NCBI RefSeq assembly: GCF_000346465.2
Contig: NC_034009.1
Span: forward strand, 10,107,401 to 10,171,400
From: Prunus persica
Lineage: Eukaryota; Streptophyta; Magnoliopsida; Rosales; Rosaceae
Length of the DNA stretch: 64,000 bases
Reading direction: 5' to 3'
Made by a program: the position numbers and the translations under genes. The notes below the pieces were generated by a model. It had not been told where the DNA came from and did not search any database. It was given only the letters and a program-made list of their open reading frames with translations. Every line of letters begins with the position of its first letter. The first letter of the stretch is position 1. Shown in pieces: positions 12,901 through 26,390 of this stretch.

Positions 12901-15127
12901 GGGGATTCCGCTCTTTTATTTCTTTTGCTAGTGATAGCCGGCCATCCCCATTCCCATCTGAGGCTGGTAGTACATCAAATACAATTATATCTAAAGGTTG
13001 GGTATCAAAAGGATCTGCCAGCAAGGCCAAGAATCCTGGTTTTAATACAGCCCAAACCTGCACAGAATCAGTTCGAGGGTAATGCCATAGACAACAGGTG
13101 ATAAAACATGCCTTAATTCAGAAATAGTTAAAAAGGATGAGAAGGTTATGCATATTATACTCTAATCTTGTATACGAATTGTCCAAATATAGAATCTTCT
13201 GTCGGAGATTTCAGCCTACCAACAAATAACCTAGATTTCTTCAGGAATCAACTTCAGAATATCTAAGAACTCACGGATCTAACTTTCACAGGCAGATCAC
13301 TAAGATGATTGACGAGTCCATAACTTTTTAATCAATATAATATAAAGCGAACTTATCAAAAGGAGGACTTCATTACCTTTTGCCAATTGTCATTACAACA
13401 ACTGAACCAACGACATGCACAACATTTCCTGAAAGCTTCATCCCTTGGAATTTTTGGTAGATGCTTCACCATCACATAGTCTTCTTTTAGTTTAGGTCCA
13501 TATTCTGGAGAAAATGATAACATAGAGACCTCCAAGAATTTGCACACCTGCAATACATAATTATTGAGGGTAAGGCACGTAAGGAATTAACAATAATCAA
13601 TACAGGTGAGTTGAAAATAAATTGAAATTAGCAAATTGCAAAAAGTTATAAGCGGTGAACTTTCAAAAGTCATCACTATAAGATGATTCAGGGATATGTT
13701 AATGATTATTATGACAAAAAGACGATATATCTGATAAATAATGCCATTGACTATGGATAATTTCAATTCAAAATAGTTATTTAGATCGACACATATGATT
13801 GATCTTTAGAAAGAACAAGCACCAAGCACACCTCTCGAGAGTTCACAATGTCCATGTTTCCTAGAAAGTGATTCAGATATCCTTGCATGGCAACCTTTGA
13901 TCTATCTGACATAGATTGCTGCCTACCGAGCGCTGGCCGGATGATTGGCAGAGCAGCGCTAGATGGAACATCTCTGAGCAAAAGATGCAACTATAAGATT
14001 TATGACAATAATTCAACAAAAAGGGAAATACTTCATGGGACAAATTGTTCTTAAACACATGGCTTTACAAGTAGTAACCTGTTTTTAGCACTTTCTTCAT
14101 TATGCAGGGGAACGGTCTCATCATCAGCGTCCTCATCATCTTGTACCACTTCAGTGTGATCTCCTATTCCTAGATTTTGAAGCCATTCTTTAACCTTTAA
14201 TATAATGTTGCAAACGATATTAAATCCCAAACATTCCCAAGTAAGCAGCTAACTGCCAAAGGGCATAGAAGAGTGAAAATACAAACTGGCATGCGCTTGT
14301 AAACTCAGATGATAAAATCTAAAAGACAGACCTGTTCTTGCTTCTCGTGAATTTCCTCAAAAAAAGCCCGTTTCTTCAATGCAAAATGCAAATAGAATAC
14401 ATGTGAAGGTTTCTTCAATAACCGCCACTTAAACTAGTCGAGTAAAATAACACACACAATTAGTACATCATCATCATCATCATTATAATATGAAAAAGTA
14501 ATAGCATTGCATAGTCATAATCACAAACAACATTGCCAACAAAAAAAAAACATAAAAGTAAAAAGCTAGAACTGCTGAACTTGATAGAAAAGAGAAAATT
14601 CGAAAGGCCTGACCCAATTTGGAAATAATCAGCACTCAACATGTATACTATCTAACAATGCTCCTATCAATTTGGGAAAGAAAATAGAAATAGAATGAAA
14701 AACTTCTAGATAAGTTAAAAGTTATTTTCAATTTTCTTTTTAACATCCTGATATTGAACTTGGTTTCCTCTTATCCAAGTTTTGTCGGCATCCAAACACA
14801 TAATTCAGATAGAAAACTGAAATTGAAGCAGCATGCAGGCGATCTCAGGCGAAGAGAAACAGAGAATGAGTGAAAAGCATGAAGAGAGAGATCGGTGCTC
14901 GCCTGCTTGTATTGGAACTCGATGGTGTATGAGAGAAGCATGGGGCTGAAATCACCGGCGTCAGGACGAGAGACGGAGACGATGGTGGCGCTCGGCAACT
15001 CTTCGAAAATCCGAGCCGGCTCGAACGACGACAGGCGGCACAGAAACGACGACGGCGACGTCGCGGTATCGGATCGCATTTGGACGTAGCGGGACCCACT
15101 CCCCGATATCAACTGCTCCGATTCCAT
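6970..15127 (-). CDS. PLDZETA1: Phospholipase D zeta (PX-PH-PLD)
   Basis: Twenty exons join to 1108 residues, the usual length for plant PLD zeta: 15127-14903, 14433-14332, 14194-14079, 13973-13832, 13547-13377, 13057-12884, 12363-12121, 12025-11909, 11756-11617, 11514-11365, 11132-10976, 10896-10375, 10005-9895, 9300-9154, 9042-8845, 8715-8614, 7855-7724, 7586-7521, 7374-7313, 7219-6970. The enzyme hydrolyses phosphatidylcholine to phosphatidic acid at endomembranes and acts in vesicle traffic and phosphate starvation (family knowledge). A PX domain lies in exons 1-3 and a PH domain in exons 5-6 (about residues 200-330). The two catalytic HKD motifs are intact: H480/K482/D487 (HEKLVIVD, exon 10) and H909/K911/D916 (HSKIMIID, exon 16). 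There is no C2 domain, unlike alpha/beta/gamma/delta PLDs. The C-terminus (YYASPQVFH) is typical. Exon 1 must end CAAGCAG before GCGAGC, so intron 1 appears to use a GC donor. Zeta1 versus zeta2 is not decided by sequence alone. Confidence 0.95.
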
Positions 15128-16641
15128 TGCTCTCGGCTTTCGATCACTTCGAGAGATTGATCGAAAATAAATAAATTTGATCCACTTTGTATAATTGTAT
15201 TATTATTATTTGAAAAATTAAAAATGTAATATAAAAATATCAGAGGAGAGAGAGTGGGAGACGGAATTGGTGAGTTTTGGACCTTTGGTTGGTTCACTGC
15301 ACCACAAAAGCAACAACGTGAAACGGCTCAAAACCTGAACGTGGAAACTTCGATTTCGCCTGTGGTTTTGTAAGTTTAAAAGAAAACACGACGTGGAGAG
15401 CTTTTTTTTCTTAACTTTCTCGGTAGTCCGCGTTTCAAGAACCTGACGGATGAGAGCATGTTTTATAAACTTTCTTCCAACTATATACGTCATGTCCCAA
15501 ACAAATTGTGTTTGTGTCTTGATTAAATTCGACATTTAATTAAAGTCGGTAATGATTTGGGATTTATATCCATCTAACAGTCTTAAATTCAAAATATGTT
15601 GGTCAACTTCTTGGGGCTACTAGAATGGTCTTGTGCTTGCTTCTTGTCATTCCTTGGTTGATGCGATCTAAAGCAACCTTCAATTTTGAAAAATGACAAC
15701 CGTAGTAGTTATGTCATATCCACAATTGAGCTCTTTGTCTTCAAACAACCATAAATAGTTTATTATTCCCGACCAATAATGCTATGTCACGTAAAAATGT
15801 TATCGTACGTATCATAGCTTTATTAGTCGGGAATAGCAAAATAATGATATTCCTTCTCACTTTATGAAAGTCTTTCTCAGGAAACAGTCATGCTTTGTCT
15901 TCAAAAGATCACATGCTAATAATTGAGAGGTACTTCAACCGGGGATTAATTGCTTAATTCGACTGTTGTTTCCTTTATCAGCTAACCGAGGAACTAACGT
16001 AGGCACGAAAAAGACCCGTTCACTCTTGGTTGGAAAGAGGATTCTCAATCTAACGATTAACAGAACATAATATCCTGGACTGAGTGAGAGCACCATGCAT
16101 TTTTACAGAGCTGCAAAAGAAAAAGGCATTTCCATAAGCCTTTCCAAAAAGAAAAGAAGATTTCGATTCGTTAGTGCCCAGAAGCTCCAAAATGGATTCT
16201 CACAACAAAGGGACCACCATGTTAAAGCTCTACTTTCATCCATGTATGGGTATGGGTATGGGGGTATGGTCTGATCTAGTTGTTATAAGCTTTAACATTT
16301 CAACATGCATTGACTGATATATTCACCAATGTCATAAACACATCATTCAACGTTTAAGAAAATGGTACTGCTGCAACTCACTAAGTTCAATGGTTTTAGA
16401 TTGCAAAATTTGCCACAAAAAATAACACATTAAAATAAATAACACAGAATATAACTTCTATATAGAATTAAACTTAAGAGCATTAATGTCTAGAGATCTT
16501 GTTCTTCAGTGCTCAAAGGAAAGGACTATCAAAACTCTCACTTCTTTGCCTTCTTCGCGCCTCCCCTACAGAATCGAACAGGAAACTTTCATGAGCCTTT
16601 TGTCCAAACAGTAAATGTACACAACAAAATTTCAAGTAAAC
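15128..16641. other. Intergenic between PLD and RPL19 genes
   Basis: Contains the promoter side of the PLD zeta gene and the 3' flank of RPL19. No supported reading frame. The only structured item is the foldback repeat listed separately at 15764-15835. Confidence 0.4.
15764..15835. repeat. Small foldback (inverted repeat)
   Basis: The arm at 15764-15786 (TATTCCCGACCAATAATG...) is the near-perfect inverse of 15813-15835, with a spacer of about 26 bases. It may be a tiny MITE or a decayed one; no clear target duplication is seen. Confidence 0.6.
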
Positions 16642-18445
<1,804 letters not shown>

Positions 18446-18518
18446 TGCTGCTCTTCTGGAGCACCGCCTAGGGTTTTACGGGAAAGAGAAAACTTGGAGG
18501 CTCCTAAGGTCGGGGATG

Positions 18519-18702
18519 GGTATATAAGGTTAGGGTTTTTCCAGTGGCTGAATTAGTTTGTGAGTAGCTTACGACTTGACGAGTTGAGAAATGTGGACTA
18601 AGCTCGACGCATGACAAGGTTGATTAAAGCCCAATATAATTACGCGGAATAGGTTCCCTGAAGCCCAAGATAGTGGCCACCAATTCTCCAAGTCCTAGCC
18701 CA
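18519..18702 (-). promoter_or_regulatory. RPL19 promoter: TATA, telo-box, site II motifs
   Basis: Read on the minus strand: TATA-like sequence at about 18521-18527, a telo-box (AAACCCTAA) at about 18530-18538, and three TGGGCT site II cores at 18628-18633, 18662-18667 and 18697-18702. Telo-box plus site II is the known combination in plant ribosomal protein promoters, where TCP-type and telo-box factors act. The order and proximity to the eL19 start support a working promoter. Confidence 0.7.
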
Positions 18703-19437
18703 CTTTTAGATTTTTGGATCCAACTACATAAAATCCCCGAACTTTGAGTGTCGTTTCAAATTCATACCCGAACTTGTAAGAGACTACAAATTCATATTCT
18801 CCAAAAAAGAGAACTTGCCAACTCTACGGCACTTCCTAAGGTCTGGACATACGAAAATCTTACATCCAACATCTTTGTTGGCAACACCGTTAAGTACAAT
18901 ACGATACGGAGTCATTTTATAGTGAGAGTCTTATCTACGACCTTTATGTGAGGTCCTATCTCTTAACTATTGGATATGATTAACTAATTTGATCCAATGA
19001 CTAATCAATTTAATCCAATAATTAAGAGATATAACTTTACTTAAGAGTCATATAAGCCCTCGTTATAGAATTCTTGTACAATACCAGGAACCTCAGAACC
19101 TGTCCAATATGTTCGGGCTTTTGTCGAGTCCTCATACGGGGGCAGTGGAAGATGTTGAAGCCCAATCCAAGTTGGAGGAAGATTCTATTTGACTTCGACA
19201 CGTCAATATAGTACAGTAGCCACCGCCCGACGAATAACACGTGGCCTATACACAGCTGTATCCAATTCCGTCTGGTATTCCTCAATTGTGACAATTTTCA
19301 TCTTTTCCCTTTCACCCTCCTTATTTTCCCGCACTTTCCCGGAAAATTTCCCAACCAAAAATCACACCCTTTTAGACTCCAAATCCCCAGCCAAATTAGT
19401 CAAATTCACTCTACTCGGAAAATTGAACCCAGCGGTG
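18703..19437. other. Intergenic between divergent genes
   Basis: Separates the minus-strand RPL19 and the plus-strand glycine-rich gene. The part nearest 19438 is CT-rich and may be the 5' leader of the latter. An open frame extends upstream to 19189, but nothing supports coding there. Confidence 0.4.
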
Positions 19438-20046
19438 ATGGACGTCTCCCTCCTATACGACACCGTTACAGTCGCCACCACCGCACAGGGCCTAGGGTTC
19501 GCCAAGTTCCTAATTCGTCACCATGACCTCACCTCCAACAACCAAATCTCAATCACCGACTCTCATCCAGATCAATCATCGCCGTCCAATGGAGTCCCCC
19601 AGATCTCGGCCGTTATTTTTCCCGTCGACGCTGTCGCTCCGCCGCGTGTCAGGCCCAATTCTCACAAAACCGCCACCCGAACCCTCCTTCGCAAAAAGCG
19701 CCGCACCAGACGGAGATCGTCGAGCGGCGACGATTTGAACGACGGCGGAGAAGAGGACGGTGGGTTTTTCGGTGGAGATGGTCCGTTTTTCAACGGAGGA
19801 TGGGGCGGAAGCGGAGGTGGTGGCGGGGGTTGGAATTTCGATAGATTTGGAGGGCATAATTGGGATGAGTCGTCGTCTTCTTCGCCGTCGGATCCTGCGT
19901 TTGATTTCGTGTACGAGGTGATGTGCTGGATTGCGCTTTCGAATTGCGTGCACTTCGCCTTCAAGAGGGTTATTCGTATCGTGGCGGATGGGTTGGGCGA
20001 CGCGGAGAGAGCGAAGGTGCCGATGAGATTGACTTCGGTCTGCTGA
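19438..20046 (+). CDS. Glycine-rich protein of unknown function
   Basis: Intronless frame of 202 residues, taken from the ATG of MDVSLLYDTVTVATTAQG because the upstream open frame has no protein-like character. Layout: an N-terminal part of about 75 residues; a strongly basic stretch (RTLLRKKRRTRRR) at about 80-95; an acidic turn (GDDLNDGGEEDGG); a Gly/Phe/Trp-rich region with GGGGGGW; a serine run; and a C-terminal hydrophobic segment around FVYEVMCWIALSNCVHFAF that could cross or lie on a membrane. I recognise no catalytic motif. Similar short plant proteins are annotated only as unknown or transmembrane. GC content is higher than the flanks, as expected of a real gene. Confidence 0.7.
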   Translation: MDVSLLYDTVTVATTAQGLGFAKFLIRHHDLTSNNQISITDSHPDQSSPSNGVPQISAVIFPVDAVAPPRVRPNSHKTATRTLLRKKRRTRRRSSSGDDLNDGGEEDGGFFGGDGPFFNGGWGGSGGGGGGWNFDRFGGHNWDESSSSSPSDPAFDFVYEVMCWIALSNCVHFAFKRVIRIVADGLGDAERAKVPMRLTSVC

Positions 20047-23000
20047 TGCGGTACCGTTTCGTTCTCAATGCTTAACGTATCAAAAAGGGGATACAAATCT
20101 GGTTTTAATTTATGTGTTGGTTGGGTTTACATTTGATGCTCAAATTTGTATATATTGTGTATATATATTGGCATTATTTTTATAAATAGATGGTTTGATT
20201 ATGTTAATAATGCATTTTGCTTTGAATTACATCTATATATGGTTGTGCAAGTATGAGCTAATGCCAATTTTTAGGGTTACAAAATGAAGTTCTTTGTACA
20301 AAATAGGAGGGAGGACACTGAGTTATATAATGTACAAGGATCGGGATGATAATTTCAGCAGATTTGCCAGGAAAACATTGAATGTAAGCATTTCAAAGTG
20401 TGACTTTTAAAAAAAACTGATGTGTAGACCCTGATCAAAAGCTGGAGATACAAGAAGTTACTTTGTTTATGGAAAAGTTAGGTCTAGTATTGGTGATGCT
20501 TTTGTATATGATAGTCCACCACTGGGACCTGTTTTCTCAAAGTTGAATATGGAAGTTTTGACAAAAGTAGTTATGTAATATTGGTATCTTAAGTCTCATA
20601 CGCACTATGAGGCGGCTATATTTTTTAATGGATTGGTTTAAATAGCTGGTTTCATATGAATTTGAACAGTGTGTACTGTGTAGTATTGAAGTGAATTGCC
20701 CTTCTAATCTGATTTAAGATGTGGGTACCGATAATTAGAATGATCATTTCTTTGTGTGGTTGCTGGGTTTGAGACTGATGGAAATTTGGAAAAGAATAGC
20801 ATCACAGAATCGTATACAAGTTTCTTTTAGTGAAAAGGTAGAGGGTAGGATTGTGCGGTGAAGAAAAATCCATGTAATAAGAGCTGAATTGGGCTTAGAA
20901 CTTATTTGAGTCAATATGTACGGTATGGAAGTAAATAAAGAAATCTAATGAGTAGTTTGGTTCTATCATGAACTTTGGAAGCAAGATCTTAAGTGTTGGT
21001 TGTTGGTTGTTGGTTTCAATCATTGGTACCGCATGGTAGAAGAAGCTGTTGTCATTGATCTCACTATGTGTTGGTGGATACTTAAAGCCAAATGGGGAGG
21101 GGTTAAGGGGAGGCAAGTTGATGCCCCATTAGTTTCTCGTCTTTATTTCTTTGTTTGGTCCCTTTTCTTGTTCTAGTGATGGTTGGCTTTGTCGTTGGAG
21201 CTTTCCTCAAGGAAATGTCTGGCTGATTTGATCTTTTTGTTTAAGAAAAGAAAACTTTCTTTAAAAATATTTTTAGAAGGCCAGTCCAAATAAAAAGCAT
21301 TACAAAATGGATGCACTAAATATTTGATAATTCAGAAATGTATACACTGAATGTATCCACAAAAGACATGTATCCACAAAAGACACTTTGTTGTGTTTTA
21401 TTTTTATATTGCTGCATAGGAAGTTTGTTGTGATCATTTTGTATATCACTACCTGCTGCTGCAATGCTATCTTCTGCAACTGTTGCTTACACTTTTTGAG
21501 CATCCATTTATTCATAGATTGTGATGTGTTTGGTGGCTCAGCTATATCATGAATTATTTATCTGCTGTTTCTGTTAAGAGACTTGTGAAGATTTATTCTC
21601 ATTTCAATTTTGCAATTTAGTTCTATATGGATAAGGATGCATATACAGATATAATGGTGTCTGAAGTGACATCATTAGGGCCCTAATTGATTCAACTCAT
21701 TATTAATTAACAGACAACTTGAACTCTAGTGACGATTTTAATTTCATTGGTGTTATCTAAATCTTTTGGTAGTGAACTGAATGATGATTTTTTTTTTATA
21801 GAAGGTGAGGCTGAGTCAGCTGACATAAACATAAACATAAAATATTTGTTTTGCAGCATTTTAGTTTGCAGGACAACAGTTCTTATAATGATTGTATTTG
21901 ATTAGCCGAAGACTAAGGAAGAAGTATGGTGGTTAAGGTACATATAATATGTTTTTCAACTGTCCTAGACTCCTAGCTTAAGGCCCCCACATAGATTTGA
22001 ATGACGTGCGGTTTTCTTTGGTTCATGCATCTTTTCTTCGGTGTTCACATAATTCAGATGTTTTGTCCAAGTGCTCACCAACCTGCTTACATGAATTGAC
22101 CTTGCAATATTTTTTATGCATTCCTTCCTTGTACATGTCGTGAGTCGTACCAAATTCTTATATTCGCAATCAAATTTGATAGTATCAGTGAGACTAATTG
22201 GCCCTTTTTCTAAGTTTTCTTTATGTGGAAGCAATTGTCAGCTTAAGTTTTCTTTACGGTTGACACAACGTTTTTCTTACATGTGACCTTATGTTTTTCT
22301 ACCCCTCTCTCCATGATAGGTAAATATAATGCTACTGTACATGGTTTGCTAGTAAATTTGCTCAATGATCCTTGTTCATTTTTAACCCTTCATTGAATCT
22401 AAAAGATGAAGGAGAAGAAAAAGGTAATTGCCTTGATGCTTGCGAAAGAGGAATCATTGACTAATTGACATTTCCCTTTTCTCACCTACCGTTTATGTTT
22501 TTATTTTTTACTTTGAACTTTGTTCTGGGGCTGGAGATTCTAGAGAGAAGGAACTGAGTATTTTCTTGAGTTTGTGTTTCAACTTTAGTGGATCGCGTGT
22601 CCAACTTGGTTACTCTGATCTGATTGCAACAGGCATGGAATGGAAGTGCAGCCAATAGCTTCTTCATCCTGTTTCAAAATTGGGAACGATGGGGATACTG
22701 CTAATTCTCTCCCACTCCCCCACTCCCCCACTCCGGGTAAACGTTATTCGTTATAAACCAACCAACAAATTTGTCTTTAAATCTGTGAAATCAAAATGGT
22801 AGACAAACGCGTCTACTGCCTAAGGGACAGAAACACACACAGAAGAAAGATAATTATTTCAATTCATGACTTCACCACTTTTATTAACACAGGGAACCGA
22901 AAAATACGTGTCATCTTAAAATTTATAAACTATACCTTCAAAATTAAGAATTGGATAAACTAGGACAAGTAGTTGATCCAATTTCAATTCTTTATTCCTC

Positions 23001-24610
23001 CTATTTTCTAAATTCCTGATACTTTACTTTTTTCATTTGAAAAACCCAAAGGAAAGAGGAATTTTGACAAAATTGCCCTTATTTATTTTTAGATTTTCTA
23101 AAGAATCCTCTATATTTGCATGTCATTGATTTGAAAGTTGTGAGATTTTTTCATCTTTTTTGAAAAAGCTTTGACTTTTTTCAAAAATGAGTTTTTTTTA
23201 ACTAAACCCTAAATTTACTTTCATATTTTCTGTTTGGCATGAGGTCCAAAGAATCAGAATGGAAAGAAGAGGATATGTTACAAGTGTTTGAGATAGAACA
23301 CCATCAACAGACCGAGCAGGGCAGGGGCCACTTTCCTAACATTTTTCATACATTAGCGGCATGCATGAGCCCCTTTCTATCTGAGAGTCACAGAGAGAGA
23401 GAGAGAGAGAGAGTCGCATGAAGTGACAAAAGACTGTCACCATTCCTTATTTTCTTATATATATAAAGCAAAAGATAGAAAAAAATAAAACACTTAAAAT
23501 ATTAAAATATATTATTTATTAATATAAATATTAAAAATTAAAATTATTATAAAAATAATATTATAAATTCATACTTTTTTATATTAAAAAAAATTAAAAT
23601 TAAAAAGAAAACAGATAATACATCCTCTTTTTTAGCACAACTATCCATTATATAGTACGACACTGTGTGTGCACGCGAATCTTGATAATTTATATTGGAA
23701 AAATATAAAGAGGTAAACATAAGTAAAATATTAAAATATTTGATTTTCTGTTGAAATCCTAGTCTAGTTTTGCCTCTTTTTTCCTCTTCCCTAAGCTATG
23801 TGATGTGTGGAGACAGTTTTATTAATTAGCTTTAAGCATCTCCTAGGTAGGTTTCATTTTCATTATAATTGTGTATAAATATAAATTGTTGACAGTACGA
23901 AACTCCTTCGATATGATCAAAGGATTACCATAATTGATCATCTCAATACTATTGTTTATGCATATATATATATATCATATATTCCAACTTAGCTAGGTCC
24001 AACAAATAAGACAAAAATTTAGATACATACCCCCCATCTTAATTCTGATGCCATACATTATATATATATATATATTTATTTCACTCATGCATATTCTATA
24101 ATTGTTCTCGCATAGAATAATAATAATAATAATAATAAGAAACTGCAAATTATTATAATTATACCTAGGCAGGAGGCAGGCAGGCATCAGATTCAGATGC
24201 ATGAACCGACATGGGATGGGAGCACAACCAAAGCTTAATTTGCCAAACAAACGCAGACGCCCGGCAACAAGAACGGTGATGCGATACGCATGCAAACACA
24301 CACGCTTCTTTATTCTTATTCATAATATAAACTCAACTCTCACAAATAATTTACCAAAGTAGTTACTTGCTATATATATATATATTAAAAATACATAAAT
24401 ACCAAAGCAGCTCACATACATAATACATTACATACGCTCGCTCTCTCGCTCTCTCGCTCTCAAACAAACAAACACACGCAGTCGCAGTCGCAGTCGCAGT
24501 CCCAGTCAAAGACTCAAACACACAGAGTCTCTTCCACACGCAATGTAAACCCCTACACATATAATATTATAATTATATGGAGAGAGCTTAGCCACTACAG
24601 CTTTGTTCCT
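20047..24610. other. Long intergenic region
   Basis: About 4.5 kb without a supported gene. It contains the 3' flank of the glycine-rich gene, a triplicated CCCCCACTC motif near 22711-22733, a GA microsatellite at about 23394-23414, a very AT-rich block at about 23470-23620, TA and AAT microsatellites near 24060-24140, and (GCTCTCTC)n and (GCAGTC)n tracts at about 24436-24502 that probably lie in the ERF 3' UTR. Reading frames here are short and not protein-like. Confidence 0.45.
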
Positions 24611-24629
24611 TTAATACAGCTGCTGACCC

Positions 24630-24661
<32 letters not shown>

Positions 24662-26272
24662 ATGTGTCACCAGGTCACCTAGCATCCACAGGTCCAACGA
24701 GTTGTTCGACTCACCACCACCCCTTCCATTCACCTCACTCGGCTCCTCCTCATCCAGACCCAGGAACGATTCCAAGCTCGATATCTGCTCCTTCAGCTCA
24801 TACTCACCACCCACCTCCTTCTTTCCATAAATCTCGCCACCCTCAAACGGATCACAGTTACAATAATTTCCACTGCTCCCCAAACTCGACTGAGTCGACT
24901 CGGCTGGACCAACAACGCACCGCTTCTTCAAAGGCGGTGTTGCAGGAGCTGGAACTGAAGAAGGCGGTAATTCCGGAAAGTTGAGCTTGGCTTTGCCGCC
25001 TCTGATGCGCCTGGCGGCGTCGTCGTAGGCTCTGGCGGCTTCCTCAGCTGTGTTGTAAGTGCCTAGCCACACCCGGACGCCTTTCTGCGGATCACGAATC
25101 TCTGCTGCCCATTTGCCCCACGGCCTCTGCCTTATTCCTCTGTACACGTTTTTCCTCACTCTCTTATTCTTATCACTAGCCTTGCCCACCTCCTCCTCCT
25201 TCTGTGCACCTGCACCTGCACCTGCACCTGGGCTCGTCTTCTTGGGCTTCTCGCTTGTCCCTGCTCCTATTGCATCACAGCAATCACGGTTTCCATGATC
25301 ACAAAATTATTCTTGTATAGAACATGATATATCATATCATATATGGAATATAATATAACTTTTATGATCTTATTCTTGGCACATATATATATATATATAT
25401 TTACACAAAGGCGATGGGATTTTATTGATAATTATGAAAGATACAAGTATCAAAAATCAGGCTAAGTCGTAAAGATTAGGCGAGTATCACTACATCAAAC
25501 GGGCGTTTTGACGTTAGACTACCTAACTAGCCTACTCTCTCAACCGCATACGGAAGAAGAAACCAGCACAGGTTTTATTTTATGTTTAATAAAGACAACT
25601 AACTAGCTAGAATTTTGTTGTTGTAATTCTTCCTACAATTTAGTAATTGATGCTCTTTAATTCTTTATCAAACACCTTACTTGTATGTAAGTAATTAATT
25701 GCAAAATCTGACTTCGGTCAAAATCAATAACTTACCTTTCCTAATTATTACTAGTGCAACTGCCAGCTTCAAGTTCAACGGAAGAAGAGAAAAAAAATAA
25801 ATAAAACAAAAACAAAGAGCCCAAGTTTTATTTTTAAAAGAGAAAAAAAAAAAAAACCTCACTAGAGAAAATCTTGTGAAAATCTAAATCCAAAGAGCTC
25901 CCAGATAAAATAAAATAAAAACATCATGCAGAAGCATAGAAAACGAAAACCAACAACTCAGCAACCAGCAGACTAATTTCAAGATTTTTTTTTAAAAAAA
26001 AAAAAAAGCAAGCAGAGCCTTTTTAGATAAGACCAGGAAGGAAAATGCCTGTAGATACCTTTAGAGAGAGGTATTTTGGGCTTCTGAGCGATGCTCTTGT
26101 TGTTCTGCTGATGCTCAAACTGGTCCTTCTTGTTGTTGTTGTTGGAGGAGGAGGAGTGGTCTAAGCCAAGGAGGTCAGAGATGGTGTCGAACTCGGACCA
26201 GAGGTCCTCCGCCGTCAGCGTCCGGCCGCGCTTGGCGGAGATGAAGTCGGAAATGATAGCGCCACCACACAT
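24611..26272 (-). CDS. RAP2-3: Group VII ERF transcription factor (RAP2.3-type)
   Basis: Two exons, 26272-26059 and 25266-24611, give 289 residues. The N-terminus [10 protein letters not shown] is the group VII ERF signature. After Met removal the Cys2 can be oxidised by plant cysteine oxidases, arginylated and degraded by PRT6, so the protein is stable only under low oxygen or nitric oxide (family knowledge). The AP2/ERF DNA-binding domain is at about residues 112-170, with [18 protein letters not shown] and [16 protein letters not shown]. The C-terminal [15 protein letters not shown] and LDLWML motifs match RAP2.3/ERF72 rather than RAP2.12 or HRE. A (GA)n linker from a GCAGGT repeat lies at about 85-92, and a His/Gln run precedes the end. 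Expected role: nuclear activator of hypoxia and ethylene responses. The open frame continues upstream of MCGG, but a TATA box there argues against it. Confidence 0.93.
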
Positions 26273-26381
26273 GTTGTTGATATTGCCACTTGCAGGAGGA
26301 GTAACTTCAACACAAAAGAGAGGCTTCGCATGACATAAAACACACACACACACAAAGAGAGTAGTCGCTCTTCGGCTCTCC

Positions 26382-26390
26382 ATTTATAGA
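26382..26390 (-). promoter_or_regulatory. TATA box of the ERF-VII gene
   Basis: Minus-strand TCTATAAAT lies about 110 bases upstream of the MCGG start. It overlaps an in-frame upstream ATG at 26383, so that ATG should lie upstream of the transcript start and not be translated. A CA microsatellite at 26340-26354 falls in the predicted 5' leader. Confidence 0.6.

Noticed and set aside
19576..20096. Minus-strand Arg- and Pro-rich frames opposite the glycine-rich gene
   Set aside because: Shadows of a high-GC coding sequence; the plus-strand frame has a better start and C-terminal hydrophobic segment.
24664..25298. Plus-strand Pro/His/Ser-rich frames opposite the ERF gene
   Set aside because: Antisense shadows of the AP2 coding exon.
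26273..26383. N-terminal extension of the ERF (MESRRATTLFVC...)
   Set aside because: Its ATG is within the TATA box and it would destroy the conserved Met-Cys start.
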